Virus record (IMG/VR): IMGVR_UViG_3300042988_000485
Span: 1 to 40,352 of that record
Reading direction: 5' to 3' (one strand)
Source: a virus
Length of the DNA stretch: 40,352 nucleotides
Shown: piece after piece, positions 5,584-11,844 of the stretch
Layout: each line of letters begins with the position of its first letter
How positions within the stretch are numbered: the first letter of the stretch is position 1
Notes under the pieces: generated by a model
What the model was told of the DNA's origin: nothing
The model's database searches: none
What the model saw: the letters and a program-made list of their open reading frames with translations, nothing else
Program-made: the position numbers and the translations under genes

Positions 5584-5762
5584 ACTACGCGCCAGGGAAT
5601 CGCGCTTCGGTTAGCAAAAGGGGCGCGCCCTCACTTTTGCCGCGTAGCCGTCGCCCGCTGCCTTTTTCCACACCCTTACGGGCCGCAGGTCAACAAGGTC
5701 TTTACCCTGCGTTTACTGGTTAGCGCCGGGGGATGGTGGCTCCCCCTTGGGCCGTGCCCGCG
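5584..5762 (-). ncRNA. Candidate structured RNA upstream of the tRNA-like element
   Basis: This non-coding stretch between two small genes has several stable minus-strand stems. These include GGGGGA/UCCCCC (loop GCCACCA), CGCAGG/CCUGCG, CCC-GUAA-GGG with a GNRA tetraloop, GCAAAAG/CUUUUGC enclosing GGG/CCC, and CCCUGG/CCAGGG. The loop of the last one (CGCGUAG) is perfectly complementary to CUACGCG upstream, so a 7-bp pseudoknot is possible. No reading frame with a ribosome binding site occurs here. No promoter was seen directly in front, so it would be co-transcribed from P6258. Confidence 0.4.
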
Positions 5763-5924
5763 CTACGCCTTGATTATCTCGACTCCGAGCATCTTAGCCG
5801 CTCCGGCTCCGAGCTCTTCGCGCTCTTCCATCGAGAGCGATTTCAGCTCGTTCATCGAGACAGTGGGATATCCGGGCGAACCGAAATACGCCCTAATCGC
5901 CTGTACGTTCGTCATCTTTTCCAT
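5763..5924 (-). CDS. Small phage protein, 53 aa
   Basis: The sequence begins MEKMTNVQAIRAYFGSPGYP, continues VSMNELKSLSMEEREELGAG, and ends in AKMLGVEI. It resembles a small hypothetical family common in phages and prophages that opens with a NVQAIRxYF motif and ends with an ELGxxAAxxLGV helix. TAGGAGGATAGT before the ATG is a strong ribosome binding site. The function of the family is unknown. Confidence 0.8.
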   Translation of the reverse strand: MEKMTNVQAIRAYFGSPGYPTVSMNELKSLSMEEREELGAGAAKMLGVEIIKA

Positions 5925-5961
5925 ACTATCCTCCTAAGCCGACGCCTTATCGCGTCCGCGC

Positions 5962-6204
5962 TTATATCGCCGCTATCGCGTTGTGAAAATTGCGGTTCGC
6001 TACGACCACGCGGTCCTGGAACCGGCGGCGCACGTCAAGCTGGAGCGCCAGGACGCCGAGGTTGACTTCAGCCAGCTCCATGAGCTTCGCCGAATTGTCC
6101 ATGTCCGCTACGAACCGCGCCCGTACCTGATCGATGGTCCCTAATTCATCCGGCTTCTCGATGATCTCTACCATCTCTTTCCCGGTCCAGTTGTACCGCT
6201 TCAT
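5962..6204 (-). CDS. Hypothetical protein, 80 aa, first gene behind promoter P6258
   Basis: The protein MKRYNWTGKEMVEIIEKPDE... is mostly helical, with a basic C-terminal region (VRRRFQDRVVVANRNFHNAI). GGGGGAGACC precedes the ATG at 6204. It is the first gene of the transcription unit driven from 6258-6286. No family is recognised. Confidence 0.8.
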   Translation of the reverse strand: MKRYNWTGKEMVEIIEKPDELGTIDQVRARFVADMDNSAKLMELAEVNLGVLALQLDVRRRFQDRVVVANRNFHNAIAAI

Positions 6205-6257
6205 GGTCTCCCCCTTATCAGCCGCGCCCCTTTGGGCTTTCCGTACCCTACACTTCC

Positions 6258-6286
6258 ATACTAGCGCATCGGTTATCGGTTGTCAA
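6258..6286 (-). promoter_or_regulatory. Sigma70-like promoter P6258
   Basis: On the minus strand there are TTGACA (6286-6281), a 17-bp spacer and TAGTAT (6263-6258). The spacer contains a tandem AACCGAT AACCGAT directly behind the -35 box. The sequence shares CTATTTA..GTTGACAA and ACCG.GATGCG with P3962. The leader before the ATG at 6204 is about 45 nt and carries a small GCCC-AAAG-GGGC hairpin. Confidence 0.8.
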
Positions 6287-6336
6287 CTATAAATAGATAA
6301 GTTTATTATTTTTATTTTAGGCATACTTGGCACGGT

Positions 6337-6525
6337 TTATTCCATGTCCATGGGGTCGGTCAAGGGCTCGGAAGGTTTAGCTTCGCCGGCCCAAGTTGTA
6401 ACTACCTCGTTTTGAAGGACGGCCCGGGCAAACTCAACCATACCTATCATCTCAATAAGGCCAGCATCCCCAGACTTTCTAATAGTAATTTTACCGGCGT
6501 CGTCTTCTATCATTATCCTACGCAT
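6337..6525 (-). CDS. Hypothetical protein, 62 aa
   Basis: MRRIMIEDDAGKITIRKSGD... starts as a beta hairpin and is followed by a helix (LIEMIGMVEFARAVLQNEVV). GGGAGGAAGTAA precedes the ATG, which directly follows the upstream stop (TAAATG). It is the last gene before P6258. Function unknown. Confidence 0.75.
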   Translation of the reverse strand: MRRIMIEDDAGKITIRKSGDAGLIEMIGMVEFARAVLQNEVVTTWAGEAKPSEPLTDPMDME

Positions 6526-6906
6526 TTACTTCCTCCCTGCTAATGCTTCCAAGAGCCTGTCCGGACAATCCGGCACAAGCTTCCACCTATACGGCCCGCC
6601 AAGCGGAGCCCCGGCGGTCCCGTCTAGCCGGTCATGCACCCAATGGGCCGATCCTTCGTCGAGCTGATACATGACCCGATATGGTTCTAGCCGCGCTACA
6701 GGCTCCATGTACGGTCCAACTCCCCATACAGCATAGAGGGCGATGCAGTAGTCGCCGTCTGCCGGGCGCGTCACGGCGGGGTCTAGCCATTCCTTGCCGG
6801 GGACGTGGCCCTTGTCGTATGAGCTTTGCATAAGCAGGGCGAAGCCGAGGATGAGAGCAAAGATAGCGCACCATTTCAGGTTACGGATCATATGGCGCTC
6901 GGTCAT
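6526..6906 (-). CDS. Membrane-anchored hypothetical protein, 126 aa
   Basis: Residues about 11-28 (LKWCAIFALILGFALLMQSS) form one hydrophobic segment after a basic N-terminus, so the protein should be anchored in the inner membrane with a C-terminal domain outside. The rest is Trp-, Tyr- and Pro-rich with two Cys. The ATG at 6906 follows GGAGGTATAATT. No family is recognised; superinfection exclusion is one of several possible roles. Confidence 0.75.
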   Translation of the reverse strand: MTERHMIRNLKWCAIFALILGFALLMQSSYDKGHVPGKEWLDPAVTRPADGDYCIALYAVWGVGPYMEPVARLEPYRVMYQLDEGSAHWVHDRLDGTAGAPLGGPYRWKLVPDCPDRLLEALAGRK

Positions 6907-6908
6907 AA

Positions 6909-7109
6909 TTATACCTCCTCGGCGGCTAGCGCGGCTGGCTTGCGTTCAAGTTTCAGTTCGACAGGGTCAAGATAAAAAACAGGTCCTCTGAATCCGCAGG
7001 CGCACCACACGCTATTCCCCTCGTATCCCTCTGGCCCGTGTAGTTTGTGCCCGCATTCTTTTTCTAAGTGCGAAAACGGGCATTTATATTCAGAATAATC
7101 AAAGTTCAT
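6909..7109 (-). CDS. Small zinc-ribbon-like protein, 66 aa
   Basis: The Cys pattern YKCPFSHLEKECGH followed by VWCACGFRGPVF resembles the Lar or zinc-ribbon small phage proteins (CPxxx...C..CGxxGP), but the first CxxC is altered, so the assignment is weak. The ATG at 7109 is chosen because it overlaps the upstream stop (ATGA) and follows AAAGGGGCTGAT. Function unknown. Confidence 0.75.
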   Translation of the reverse strand: MNFDYSEYKCPFSHLEKECGHKLHGPEGYEGNSVWCACGFRGPVFYLDPVELKLERKPAALAAEEV

Positions 7110-7354
7110 ATCAGCCCCTTTATGCGCTTGCCGCAATTAGCGCATTCTTTATACGACAACTCGTAGCACACTGGTTCAGACTCTTTGCACTCGCACACCT
7201 CGGGCGCTTGGTCGCGGGAGAGGAGGGCGATATATTTATCGCAGGCAAGCGCCTCATCGGTCCAGCTTTCGCTAAGGAGCAATTCTTTAGCATCGGTAAG
7301 CGCTACGACTAAGCCTAGCCGATCACCCTCTGAAAGCCTAATCCCCTCCATCAT
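7106..7354 (-). CDS. Hypothetical protein with C-terminal zinc-ribbon-like motif (paralogue B), 82 aa
   Basis: The protein shares its C-terminal layout with the gene at 2449-2736: RDQAPEVCEC, then a pair of Cys in ECANCGKRIKGL. The N-terminal halves differ in sequence but both are helical. The double ATG at 7354-7349 follows GAGGAGGA and overlaps the upstream TGA. It is probably a duplicated accessory gene; the role is unknown. Confidence 0.8.
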   Translation of the reverse strand: MMEGIRLSEGDRLGLVVALTDAKELLLSESWTDEALACDKYIALLSRDQAPEVCECKESEPVCYELSYKECANCGKRIKGLI

Positions 7355-7788
7355 TCCTCCTCGCAAGCAAACCCGAGCCGCTTGCAGAGCTTTTCCTTCC
7401 ATAATTCAAGCGCCAAGATGCGCGCATCCTGTTCCGCGTCATCCTTGTCGGCTTGCCGGTCGTGACTTTTCAAGTCCTCGATATCATGCGCGAGTTCGCC
7501 ATAGGGAGGCACGATCAGCCGCTTATGCGGCCCCGTCTCGCCTTCCATCTTCGACGGATGCCAGGGCTCGGGCGGGTCAAGGGAGATTTCGTATCCCCGT
7601 CCCTTGCTACGATAGATGAGCGTCCGCTTGTCATCACCGATTATCGCATTAATCCGAGCGCGTATGGCTTCCTCACTGAAACGCAACGTCACGCAAGCCT
7701 CGTTTATGCTTTTGTACTTGATCATCCGACGCTCTATTGGCCTAGCTTCCGTGCCAAGCGGGGTGATGTAGAGGGCTGTATGGATCAT
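7351..7788 (-). CDS. Hypothetical protein, 145 aa
   Basis: The N-terminal part (MIHTALYITPLGTEARPIER, then INEACVTLRFSEEAIRARI) looks like a small HTH-containing region of the kind seen in phage regulators. The C-terminal 60 residues are a highly charged helix. The ATG at 7788 overlaps the preceding stop (ATGA). An upstream in-frame ATG at 7875 would overlap the previous gene by 90 nt and lacks a ribosome binding site. Family not recognised. Confidence 0.75.
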   Translation of the reverse strand: MIHTALYITPLGTEARPIERRMIKYKSINEACVTLRFSEEAIRARINAIIGDDKRTLIYRSKGRGYEISLDPPEPWHPSKMEGETGPHKRLIVPPYGELAHDIEDLKSHDRQADKDDAEQDARILALELWKEKLCKRLGFACEEE

Positions 7789-8216
7789 TTGCTCGCCATC
7801 CTTGCCTTGTAGGCTACTACGTCGGAGCGGGAGAGGAAGGCGCGGGCACGAATAACTTGGTTGCCATGAGAACACAACTCATGATCGGACCACGGCATAT
7901 CGCAACTACACGGACAGACGCCCCAACAATCCCAATCTCTATGCGCGCCAATAGCTCCGTCATATTTAATAACTTCTTCCATTCTTGGTACCCAAGTATC
8001 AAGATATTCGTCGGAGAGTGGAGCGAGAATAGGTTCCTCCTCCATCCTCACCCCGTCATCCTCCACCGTAAGCAGGTTAGCCGCTACCCTCGCGCCCCCT
8101 AGGGCCTCGCGGATGTCATGCGGAAGGGTGCATCGGTCGTTCTCCGCGTCAAGGGTGGCGAAGAGCTTAGCGCTGCGCTTGATGAATGCGCCCACTGAAT
8201 CGTCGTTGAATCTCAT
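7785..8216 (-). CDS. Hypothetical protein with CWGVCPCSC cluster, 143 aa
   Basis: Residues about 95-115 read DWDCWGVCPCSCDMPWSDHELCSHG, six Cys and two His in a short stretch, which suggests one or two metal sites. The first 85 residues are helical and acidic. The start overlaps the upstream stop (ATGA). I know of no matching family. Confidence 0.75.
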   Translation of the reverse strand: MRFNDDSVGAFIKRSAKLFATLDAENDRCTLPHDIREALGGARVAANLLTVEDDGVRMEEEPILAPLSDEYLDTWVPRMEEVIKYDGAIGAHRDWDCWGVCPCSCDMPWSDHELCSHGNQVIRARAFLSRSDVVAYKARMASK

Positions 8217-8554
8217 GCCATGGCCTCCACGGCTTCCGCCGCCGCTTCCTTCATCGCTACCTTGGCGAGATAGTCCGCGTGCCGTTTCCGAGACCGGGCA
8301 ACCTGCCGCTTTGCCCGCGCGAACTCCTCGCGGTCGTTCTTCTCGTCGTTGTGAGACATCTTCTTCGCGATGTACCGGAGCTGATCGAAGCAGTACCTAT
8401 CGTACTTCTTGCGCCATTTCGCCTTGAGCTTCGGGACGAAGAAACCGATGATGCGCTTCCAGAGCGGATACCGCTTGCGGTGCTTTTCCGCTACCTTCTT
8501 CGCCTCGGGCTGTACCCACGCTCTCCGGTCTTTCCACTGCCTTTCCCTTGCCAT
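8213..8554 (-). CDS. Very basic protein, 113 aa
   Basis: MARERQWKDRRAWVQPEAKK... is extremely rich in Lys and Arg (for example KLKAKWRKKYDRY and RAKRQVARSRKRH) with an Ala-rich acidic end. It is likely to bind nucleic acid or ribosomes, but no domain is recognised. The ATG at 8554 has GGAG five bases upstream. A GTG two codons earlier is possible. Confidence 0.75.
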   Translation of the reverse strand: MARERQWKDRRAWVQPEAKKVAEKHRKRYPLWKRIIGFFVPKLKAKWRKKYDRYCFDQLRYIAKKMSHNDEKNDREEFARAKRQVARSRKRHADYLAKVAMKEAAAEAVEAMA

Positions 8555-8563
8555 AGTCACTCC

Positions 8564-8656
8564 TTATCGATCTATCATCGTGATTATCAGATTGATAATG
8601 CTACACGCTAGAGACATAATCGACATTACCAAAATGACCGCTATATGGTTTTCCAT
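8564..8656 (-). CDS. Micro-membrane protein, 30 aa
   Basis: This tiny frame begins MENHIAVILVMSIMSLACSI and continues INLIITMIDR. It is one transmembrane helix with short polar ends. It is the first frame behind promoter P8675 with an ideal GGGGGAACGG ribosome binding site. The predicted transcript start is about 12 nt before the GGGGG run's end, so it heads the unit, and it is followed directly by GGAGTGACT and the next gene. Such peptides can be holin or toxin-like, or regulate membrane enzymes; nothing more can be said. Confidence 0.65.
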   Translation of the reverse strand: MENHIAVILVMSIMSLACSIINLIITMIDR

Positions 8657-8674
8657 CCGTTCCCCCTTGCTAGT

Positions 8675-8703
8675 ATCGTATACCCTCTTTATCAGTCTGT
8701 CAA
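8675..8703 (-). promoter_or_regulatory. Sigma70-like promoter P8675
   Basis: On the minus strand there are TTGACA (8703-8698), a 17-bp spacer and TACGAT (8680-8675). It lies just behind the terminator at 8725-8751, so the accessory unit starts afresh here. Its spacer end AAGAGGGTATA is shared with the promoter at 37758-37786. Confidence 0.8.
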
Positions 8704-8724
8704 GAAAAATCGTAGTTTATTTAT

Positions 8725-8751
8725 AAAAAAGCCGCCCCGAGTGGAGCGGCT
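8725..8751 (-). terminator. Rho-independent terminator after the lysis genes
   Basis: The minus-strand RNA forms AGCCGCUCC / GGGGCGGCU (9 bp, one wobble) with loop ACUC, followed by UUUUUU. It ends the structural and lysis operon. The plus strand lacks a U-run on its side. Confidence 0.9.
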
Positions 8752-8791
8752 ATACCCGATACGATATACCGGACAGGGTATTGACATTGTT

Positions 8792-8809
8792 TATACCTTT
8801 CATGGTATA
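8792..8809. repeat. Inverted repeat TATACC-N6-GGTATA
   Basis: A perfect 6-bp-arm palindrome lies between the last lysis gene and the terminator. On the plus strand it lies directly behind a TTGACA at 8781-8786, which makes it operator-like in position. Function unknown. Confidence 0.4.
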
Positions 8810-8818
8810 GAGTTGTAT

Positions 8819-9301
8819 CTACTTCAACACGCCATAAAGGACCCCGGCCACACCTACCGCGAGACCGCCGATGCCGATGCCTTTCCATATACGGGCGGAC
8901 TTTTCAGCCTTCACGCGCGCGCGTACCTCTAGGACGTTCGCGGCAAGGAAGGCGGAAACCATTTCCTTTTCACCTTCCGATAAGCTCTCGAACTGCTCGC
9001 TCAACTGCGTCAAGTATTGCGAGAGCTCGGCGCTTGTGGTCAGGGAGTTTTGTAGCAACGATAGCAGCGTCTCGGAGTCCGAGCCCCAGCTCTCTATCTC
9101 TTCTCTCAATTGCTGAAAGAGTAAGTCTAGTTCCGGCGTATCGCTCGGCTTGCTGGATGACGATAAGCTCGCTTCTTGCGGCGGCTCGGGCAAGCTCTCG
9201 CTGTCCTGCGCGGTAAGCGGCCACATAGCCAGCGCCGAAAGCACTACCAAGCAGCACAAGACAAATGCAAGCCGCGAGGAGGAGTTTTTTCCATCCCACA
9301 T
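8819..9301 (-). CDS. Membrane protein with N- and C-terminal hydrophobic segments, 160 aa (spanin/lysis-associated candidate)
   Basis: An N-terminal hydrophobic segment (RLAFVLCCLVVLSALAMWPL) is followed by a Ser/Glu/Leu-rich region of about 85 residues with coiled-coil character and a C-terminal hydrophobic stretch (IGIGGLAVGVAGVLYGVLK). It lies after the holin-like genes, so a role in envelope disruption is likely. The first 330 nt also encode a second, spanin-like frame (8970-9299). The ATG at 9301 overlaps the upstream TGA; a GTG at 9304 is also possible. The family is not recognised. Confidence 0.65.
   Translation of the reverse strand: MWDGKNSSSRLAFVLCCLVVLSALAMWPLTAQDSESLPEPPQEASLSSSSKPSDTPELDLLFQQLREEIESWGSDSETLLSLLQNSLTTSAELSQYLTQLSEQFESLSEGEKEMVSAFLAANVLEVRARVKAEKSARIWKGIGIGGLAVGVAGVLYGVLK
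8970..9299 (-). CDS. Rz-like inner-membrane spanin candidate, 109 aa, nested frame
   Basis: One N-terminal transmembrane helix (KLLLAACICLVLLGSAFGAG) is followed by a long charged helical region (ELARAAARSELIVIQQAERY ... ILDAVERAVRELIGR). This is the shape and size of Rz-type i-spanins. The frame is entirely inside the 160-aa gene in another frame and would start at a GTG (9299). Overlapping spanin genes are well known, but which of the two frames is expressed, or whether both are, cannot be decided by eye. Confidence 0.45.
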   Translation of the reverse strand: MGWKKLLLAACICLVLLGSAFGAGYVAAYRAGQRELARAAARSELIVIQQAERYAGTRLTLSAIERRDRELGLGLRDAAIVATKLPDHKRRALAILDAVERAVRELIGR

Positions 9302-9438
9302 CACGCCGCCTTTATAGCGTACTCTTCGATATCAAAACACTTGCCGAACCACATGCGCCATACACAAAACATTTTTTCGCCGCCCTTTTTGTAGCGGCTC
9401 CGATACGTAAGCGGAAGAAGCTGTTTAAGATACCACAT
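9301..9438 (-). CDS. Small conserved-looking phage protein, 45 aa
   Basis: MWYLKQLLPLTYRSRYKKGG... with KMFCVWRMWFGKCFDIEEY resembles a small protein often found beside holin genes in prophages (WYLKQLLPLxYR, VWRMWxGRCF). GGGGGTCTAG precedes the ATG, which directly follows the upstream TAG. The role is unknown; no transmembrane helix is obvious, but it is aromatic and basic. Confidence 0.75.
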   Translation of the reverse strand: MWYLKQLLPLTYRSRYKKGGEKMFCVWRMWFGKCFDIEEYAIKAA

Positions 9439-9567
9439 CTAGACCCCCTTCATGATCGCTATTACGATGACAAGCAAAAGGCACGTGCCGAAGCCATAGA
9501 AGAACTGCCGGTACGTTTTCACCTTGCCCCATACCCACGCCCACACCTTCGCTAAAAAGTCTTTCAT
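9439..9567 (-). CDS. Small single-pass membrane protein, 42 aa
   Basis: A Trp- and Lys-rich N-terminus (MKDFLAKVWAWVWGKVKTYR) leads into one transmembrane helix (GFGTCLLLVIVIAIM). The ATG at 9567 has AAAGGAGACGAC upstream and overlaps the previous stop. It is probably part of the holin set or a holin regulator, judged by position only. Confidence 0.75.
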   Translation of the reverse strand: MKDFLAKVWAWVWGKVKTYRQFFYGFGTCLLLVIVIAIMKGV

Positions 9568-9893
9568 GTCGTCTCCTTTTCCGTTGACGAAATCTTGGCC
9601 TTGAGTAAGCCTATGATTTCTGCCGGTAGCTTTACGATGAGCGGATACCCTAGTTGCGCCGTGGCCCACGCTACGCCCGCACGTGACAGGATATCGAAGA
9701 TACCGCCATCGAACAGACAGGCCGCCCCGAAACAAGCAGCCGGAAGCCCGCACCATGCGATGATTGAGGCAAGCGGCTTCTCCGGCTTTTGCCACATCTC
9801 TATGCCAGCCTTCACCCATTCGATGATCCCTACCGCTACGTAGGCGATAAGAACCGCTTTTTGAATCATCGCTAAAATCTCAGAAAAATCCAT
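9564..9893 (-). CDS. Holin-like protein, 109 aa
   Basis: Three hydrophobic stretches (residues about 12-30, 42-62 and 68-90) and a charged C-terminus fit a class I holin, which would form the inner-membrane lesion that releases the lysin. The ATG at 9893 has AAGGTGAGC upstream; a GTG two codons earlier is possible. Its place between the metallophosphoesterase/HTH genes and the spanin-like genes supports a lysis role, but the sequence family is not recognised. Confidence 0.6.
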   Translation of the reverse strand: MDFSEILAMIQKAVLIAYVAVGIIEWVKAGIEMWQKPEKPLASIIAWCGLPAACFGAACLFDGGIFDILSRAGVAWATAQLGYPLIVKLPAEIIGLLKAKISSTEKETT

Positions 9894-9895
9894 GC

Positions 9896-10159
9896 TCACC
9901 TTCCTTTCAGCATCGCGTATCGTCTCCGCGCTGTGTGCGTCGTGACGCCAAGCTCGCGCGCTAGGTCTTCTTGATTACATTCGTTCCATAGTTTCAAAAT
10001 AATCGGGTCGAGCCGTGCCCAGTCTACTACGTGCCCCCGGTTCGTCTTAGGGCGGCACCGCGCACGGATGGCTTCGGCCTCTGCGTTCACCTTATCAAAG
10101 TCTACAGCACAAGAGGCGGTTTTATCAATTCCCGAAGATCCATCTTGTCCGTCCCCCAT
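9896..10159 (-). CDS. Small helix-turn-helix protein, 87 aa
   Basis: The C-terminal 40 residues (LDPIILKLWNECNQEDLARE, then LGVTTHTARRRYAMLKGR) form a clear helix-turn-helix of the sigma-like or MerR-like short type, preceded by a disordered Gly/Ser-rich start. The ATG at 10159 follows GGAGGACAATACAA and lies 58 nt inside the metallophosphoesterase gene. It is a candidate regulator of late or lysis genes, based on the motif alone. Confidence 0.75.
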   Translation of the reverse strand: MGDGQDGSSGIDKTASCAVDFDKVNAEAEAIRARCRPKTNRGHVVDWARLDPIILKLWNECNQEDLARELGVTTHTARRRYAMLKGR

Positions 10160-10860
10160 TTGTATTGTCCTCCTTCTTCGCATTCAAACCAGCATAGCCC
10201 GATTGAAACTATACCGCCGCAAACCCTTCCCCCAAACTTGGTATGCCACTGCCATGCAGGAAGCCTGATAACCTGCACATCATCCTTTATCAATTCAGCG
10301 TAGATATGAGCGTGGCTTCTCAATATCACGTTAGGCATCGGCTCCCCGTATGCCCTGTTTCTACGTTGCGCGTCAATTACTTCTTTAGCCATCGCCGTGA
10401 ACTCATGGTACGGCGCGCGCGTAGATGAAAGATGATGCTTGCAATCAAAAATAGTTTCGTTGACCGATATCATTTCGTGTCCGCCTACTAGCGTAGCGTC
10501 CACCATATCGGCAAGCACGGCTTCCCAGTCCTCATCGTTTCCCGTGTGATATCCGGTTCCGTAGATGATGACGATGTTTTCTGCCCCTGCTTGTCGGATC
10601 GCCTCTGCCGCTATTTCGCACTGCATCCTCCGATCTGTCGTGATAAGCTCAGTACCGCCCGACTTGTCGCCCTTTCCGTCTATCGCGTCTCCGTTGACTA
10701 TGAGCGTATGGATAGGCTTTCGACGGGCAAGCGCTGAAAGGTAAAAGCGCCACACATCGGCCTGGACCCTTCCGATCTCGCCGTCAACCTGCCATTCCGG
10801 CGGGGTAAGGCCGAACAAATGGCCACAATGCAAGTCTCCAATTGCTACCACGCTTTTCAT
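10102..10860 (-). CDS. Metallophosphoesterase, 252 aa
   Basis: The calcineurin-like fold is shown by GDLHCGH (D9, H11), NGDAIDG (D58), GTGYHTGND (in place of the usual GNHE, H105) and RSHAHIY (H183, H185). These residues form the two-metal site of this superfamily, which hydrolyses phosphomonoesters or diesters. The substrate is unknown. Late-region phosphoesterases in phages may process nucleotides or nucleic acid ends. The start overlaps the downstream end of the metallopeptidase-like gene by ATGA. The superfamily call is secure; the substrate is not. Confidence 0.85.
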   Translation of the reverse strand: MKSVVAIGDLHCGHLFGLTPPEWQVDGEIGRVQADVWRFYLSALARRKPIHTLIVNGDAIDGKGDKSGGTELITTDRRMQCEIAAEAIRQAGAENIVIIYGTGYHTGNDEDWEAVLADMVDATLVGGHEMISVNETIFDCKHHLSSTRAPYHEFTAMAKEVIDAQRRNRAYGEPMPNVILRSHAHIYAELIKDDVQVIRLPAWQWHTKFGGRVCGGIVSIGLCWFECEEGGQYKWGTDKMDLRELIKPPLVL

Positions 10861-11138
10861 TCAACTACCCTTGTAGGTACTCGGAAGCCAGCTTCATACA
10901 ACGCCCCGGCCAATAGATAGATAGTGCGGTGCTTTAGGCTAAGTTTTAATTCTACTTTATATGCTTCGAGCCATTCGTGAATGAGGGTTTCTTCTTGGAT
11001 TGGCTTCGCAAGCTGGCAATTTATATGTATTTTTATATTGTCACCATCAGTCCATCCTCGTCTATCCTCACCATCGTCCTCGTCCATATATTTTTCTATC
11101 TCGTAATCCTTCCCGACTACCTGTGTGTATTCCTTCAC
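10857..11138 (-). CDS. Metallopeptidase-like small protein (HExxE variant), 93 aa
   Basis: The centre reads LIHEWLEAY followed 10 residues later by LKHRTIYLLAGALYEAG. This recalls small phage zinc-peptidase-like proteins with HExxH plus a downstream HxxI helix, but here the second His of the motif is Glu. Catalysis is therefore uncertain. The N-terminus is acidic. It sits between the lysin and the metallophosphoesterase. Confidence 0.6.
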   Translation of the reverse strand: MKEYTQVVGKDYEIEKYMDEDDGEDRRGWTDGDNIKIHINCQLAKPIQEETLIHEWLEAYKVELKLSLKHRTIYLLAGALYEAGFRVPTRVVE

Positions 11139-11146
11139 GTATCCCC

Positions 11147-11839
11147 CTAGCTAAAAAGTAGGTCGAGCCAATCGACGGAATACCAGAGCCCGCCGATGTA
11201 CGGATCGTTCCTCATCGCTACGTGAGTATTAGCTAACGACCATCCTCCTCCTTCGAGGCTCGCCTTGAGCCCCGGCCACTTTGCGCACCATGCCTTGATC
11301 TCGTTCGAGTTCCACCACTCGCCCCACTTCTCCTTGAGTACGTCATCATAGGTTCCCGGTCTGAGTAAAAGAACGGCGTGAATATGCCGAGCCGAGCATC
11401 CAGGCGCGGCCACTGAAAGCCCGGAGTCGCCCGCAGGCCCGAGAGGCGAGCCCTTGTAGATAAGATGGCCTCTAGCCGATTCCCATCGCTCCGGGATGCC
11501 CTCGGGGAAGATTCGGTCCTGTTGTCCTAGCTCGTGCGCGTAGAAGTGCGCGATGCGAAAGACAAAGCTTTCGTCCGGGGCGATGAGGTCTAACCAAGTT
11601 ACGTCCTTATTCCCGCCAGCGTCCTTAATAGGATGCCATACGGTCCTGCCAGCGAGGATTGGCGATACCACGGGATATTCTTTATAGGTCTTAATATATG
11701 GATATGGTAAAGCCATGTCGACGGCAAAATGGCCGCGCGGAGTTTTGAAGGTAGTTGTGTCAGGGCCGAATGCACAAGTCTTAGTAGCCCGAGGGAACGG
11801 ATGGGAAAACTCTCTACGGAAAGCATCTAAGGTCATCAT
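11147..11839 (-). CDS. M23-type peptidoglycan endopeptidase (endolysin candidate), 230 aa
   Basis: The LytM/M23 zinc site is visible: GHFAVD (H37 and D41) and, further on, RHIHAVLLL (H152, H154), with a GDSGLS turn between. Such enzymes cut the peptide cross-links of peptidoglycan. The protein lacks a signal peptide, so export would depend on the holin encoded downstream. The ATG pair at 11839 follows GGGGGT. No separate cell-wall-binding domain is obvious. Its place after the tail genes and before the holin supports an endolysin; a tail-associated lysin is the alternative. Confidence 0.75.
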   Translation of the reverse strand: MMTLDAFRREFSHPFPRATKTCAFGPDTTTFKTPRGHFAVDMALPYPYIKTYKEYPVVSPILAGRTVWHPIKDAGGNKDVTWLDLIAPDESFVFRIAHFYAHELGQQDRIFPEGIPERWESARGHLIYKGSPLGPAGDSGLSVAAPGCSARHIHAVLLLRPGTYDDVLKEKWGEWWNSNEIKAWCAKWPGLKASLEGGGWSLANTHVAMRNDPYIGGLWYSVDWLDLLFS

Positions 11840-11844
11840 ACCCC

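Noticed and set aside
5463-5762. A phage tmRNA
   Set aside because: The 5' end lacks the conserved tmRNA start, and no tag reading frame with resume codon was found.
5341-5937. Plus-strand 198-codon open frame
   Set aside because: It lacks a ribosome binding site, has a composition unlike a folded protein, and lies opposite real small genes and the RNA-like region.
813-8554. A lysogeny module with CI-type repressor and integrase hidden among the small genes
   Set aside because: No HTH_3-type repressor, tyrosine or serine recombinase motif was seen on either strand, and there is no divergent promoter pair.
10102-10303. Plus-strand frames opposite the metallophosphoesterase
   Set aside because: Antisense shadows of a gene with intact catalytic motifs; no promoter or ribosome binding site.
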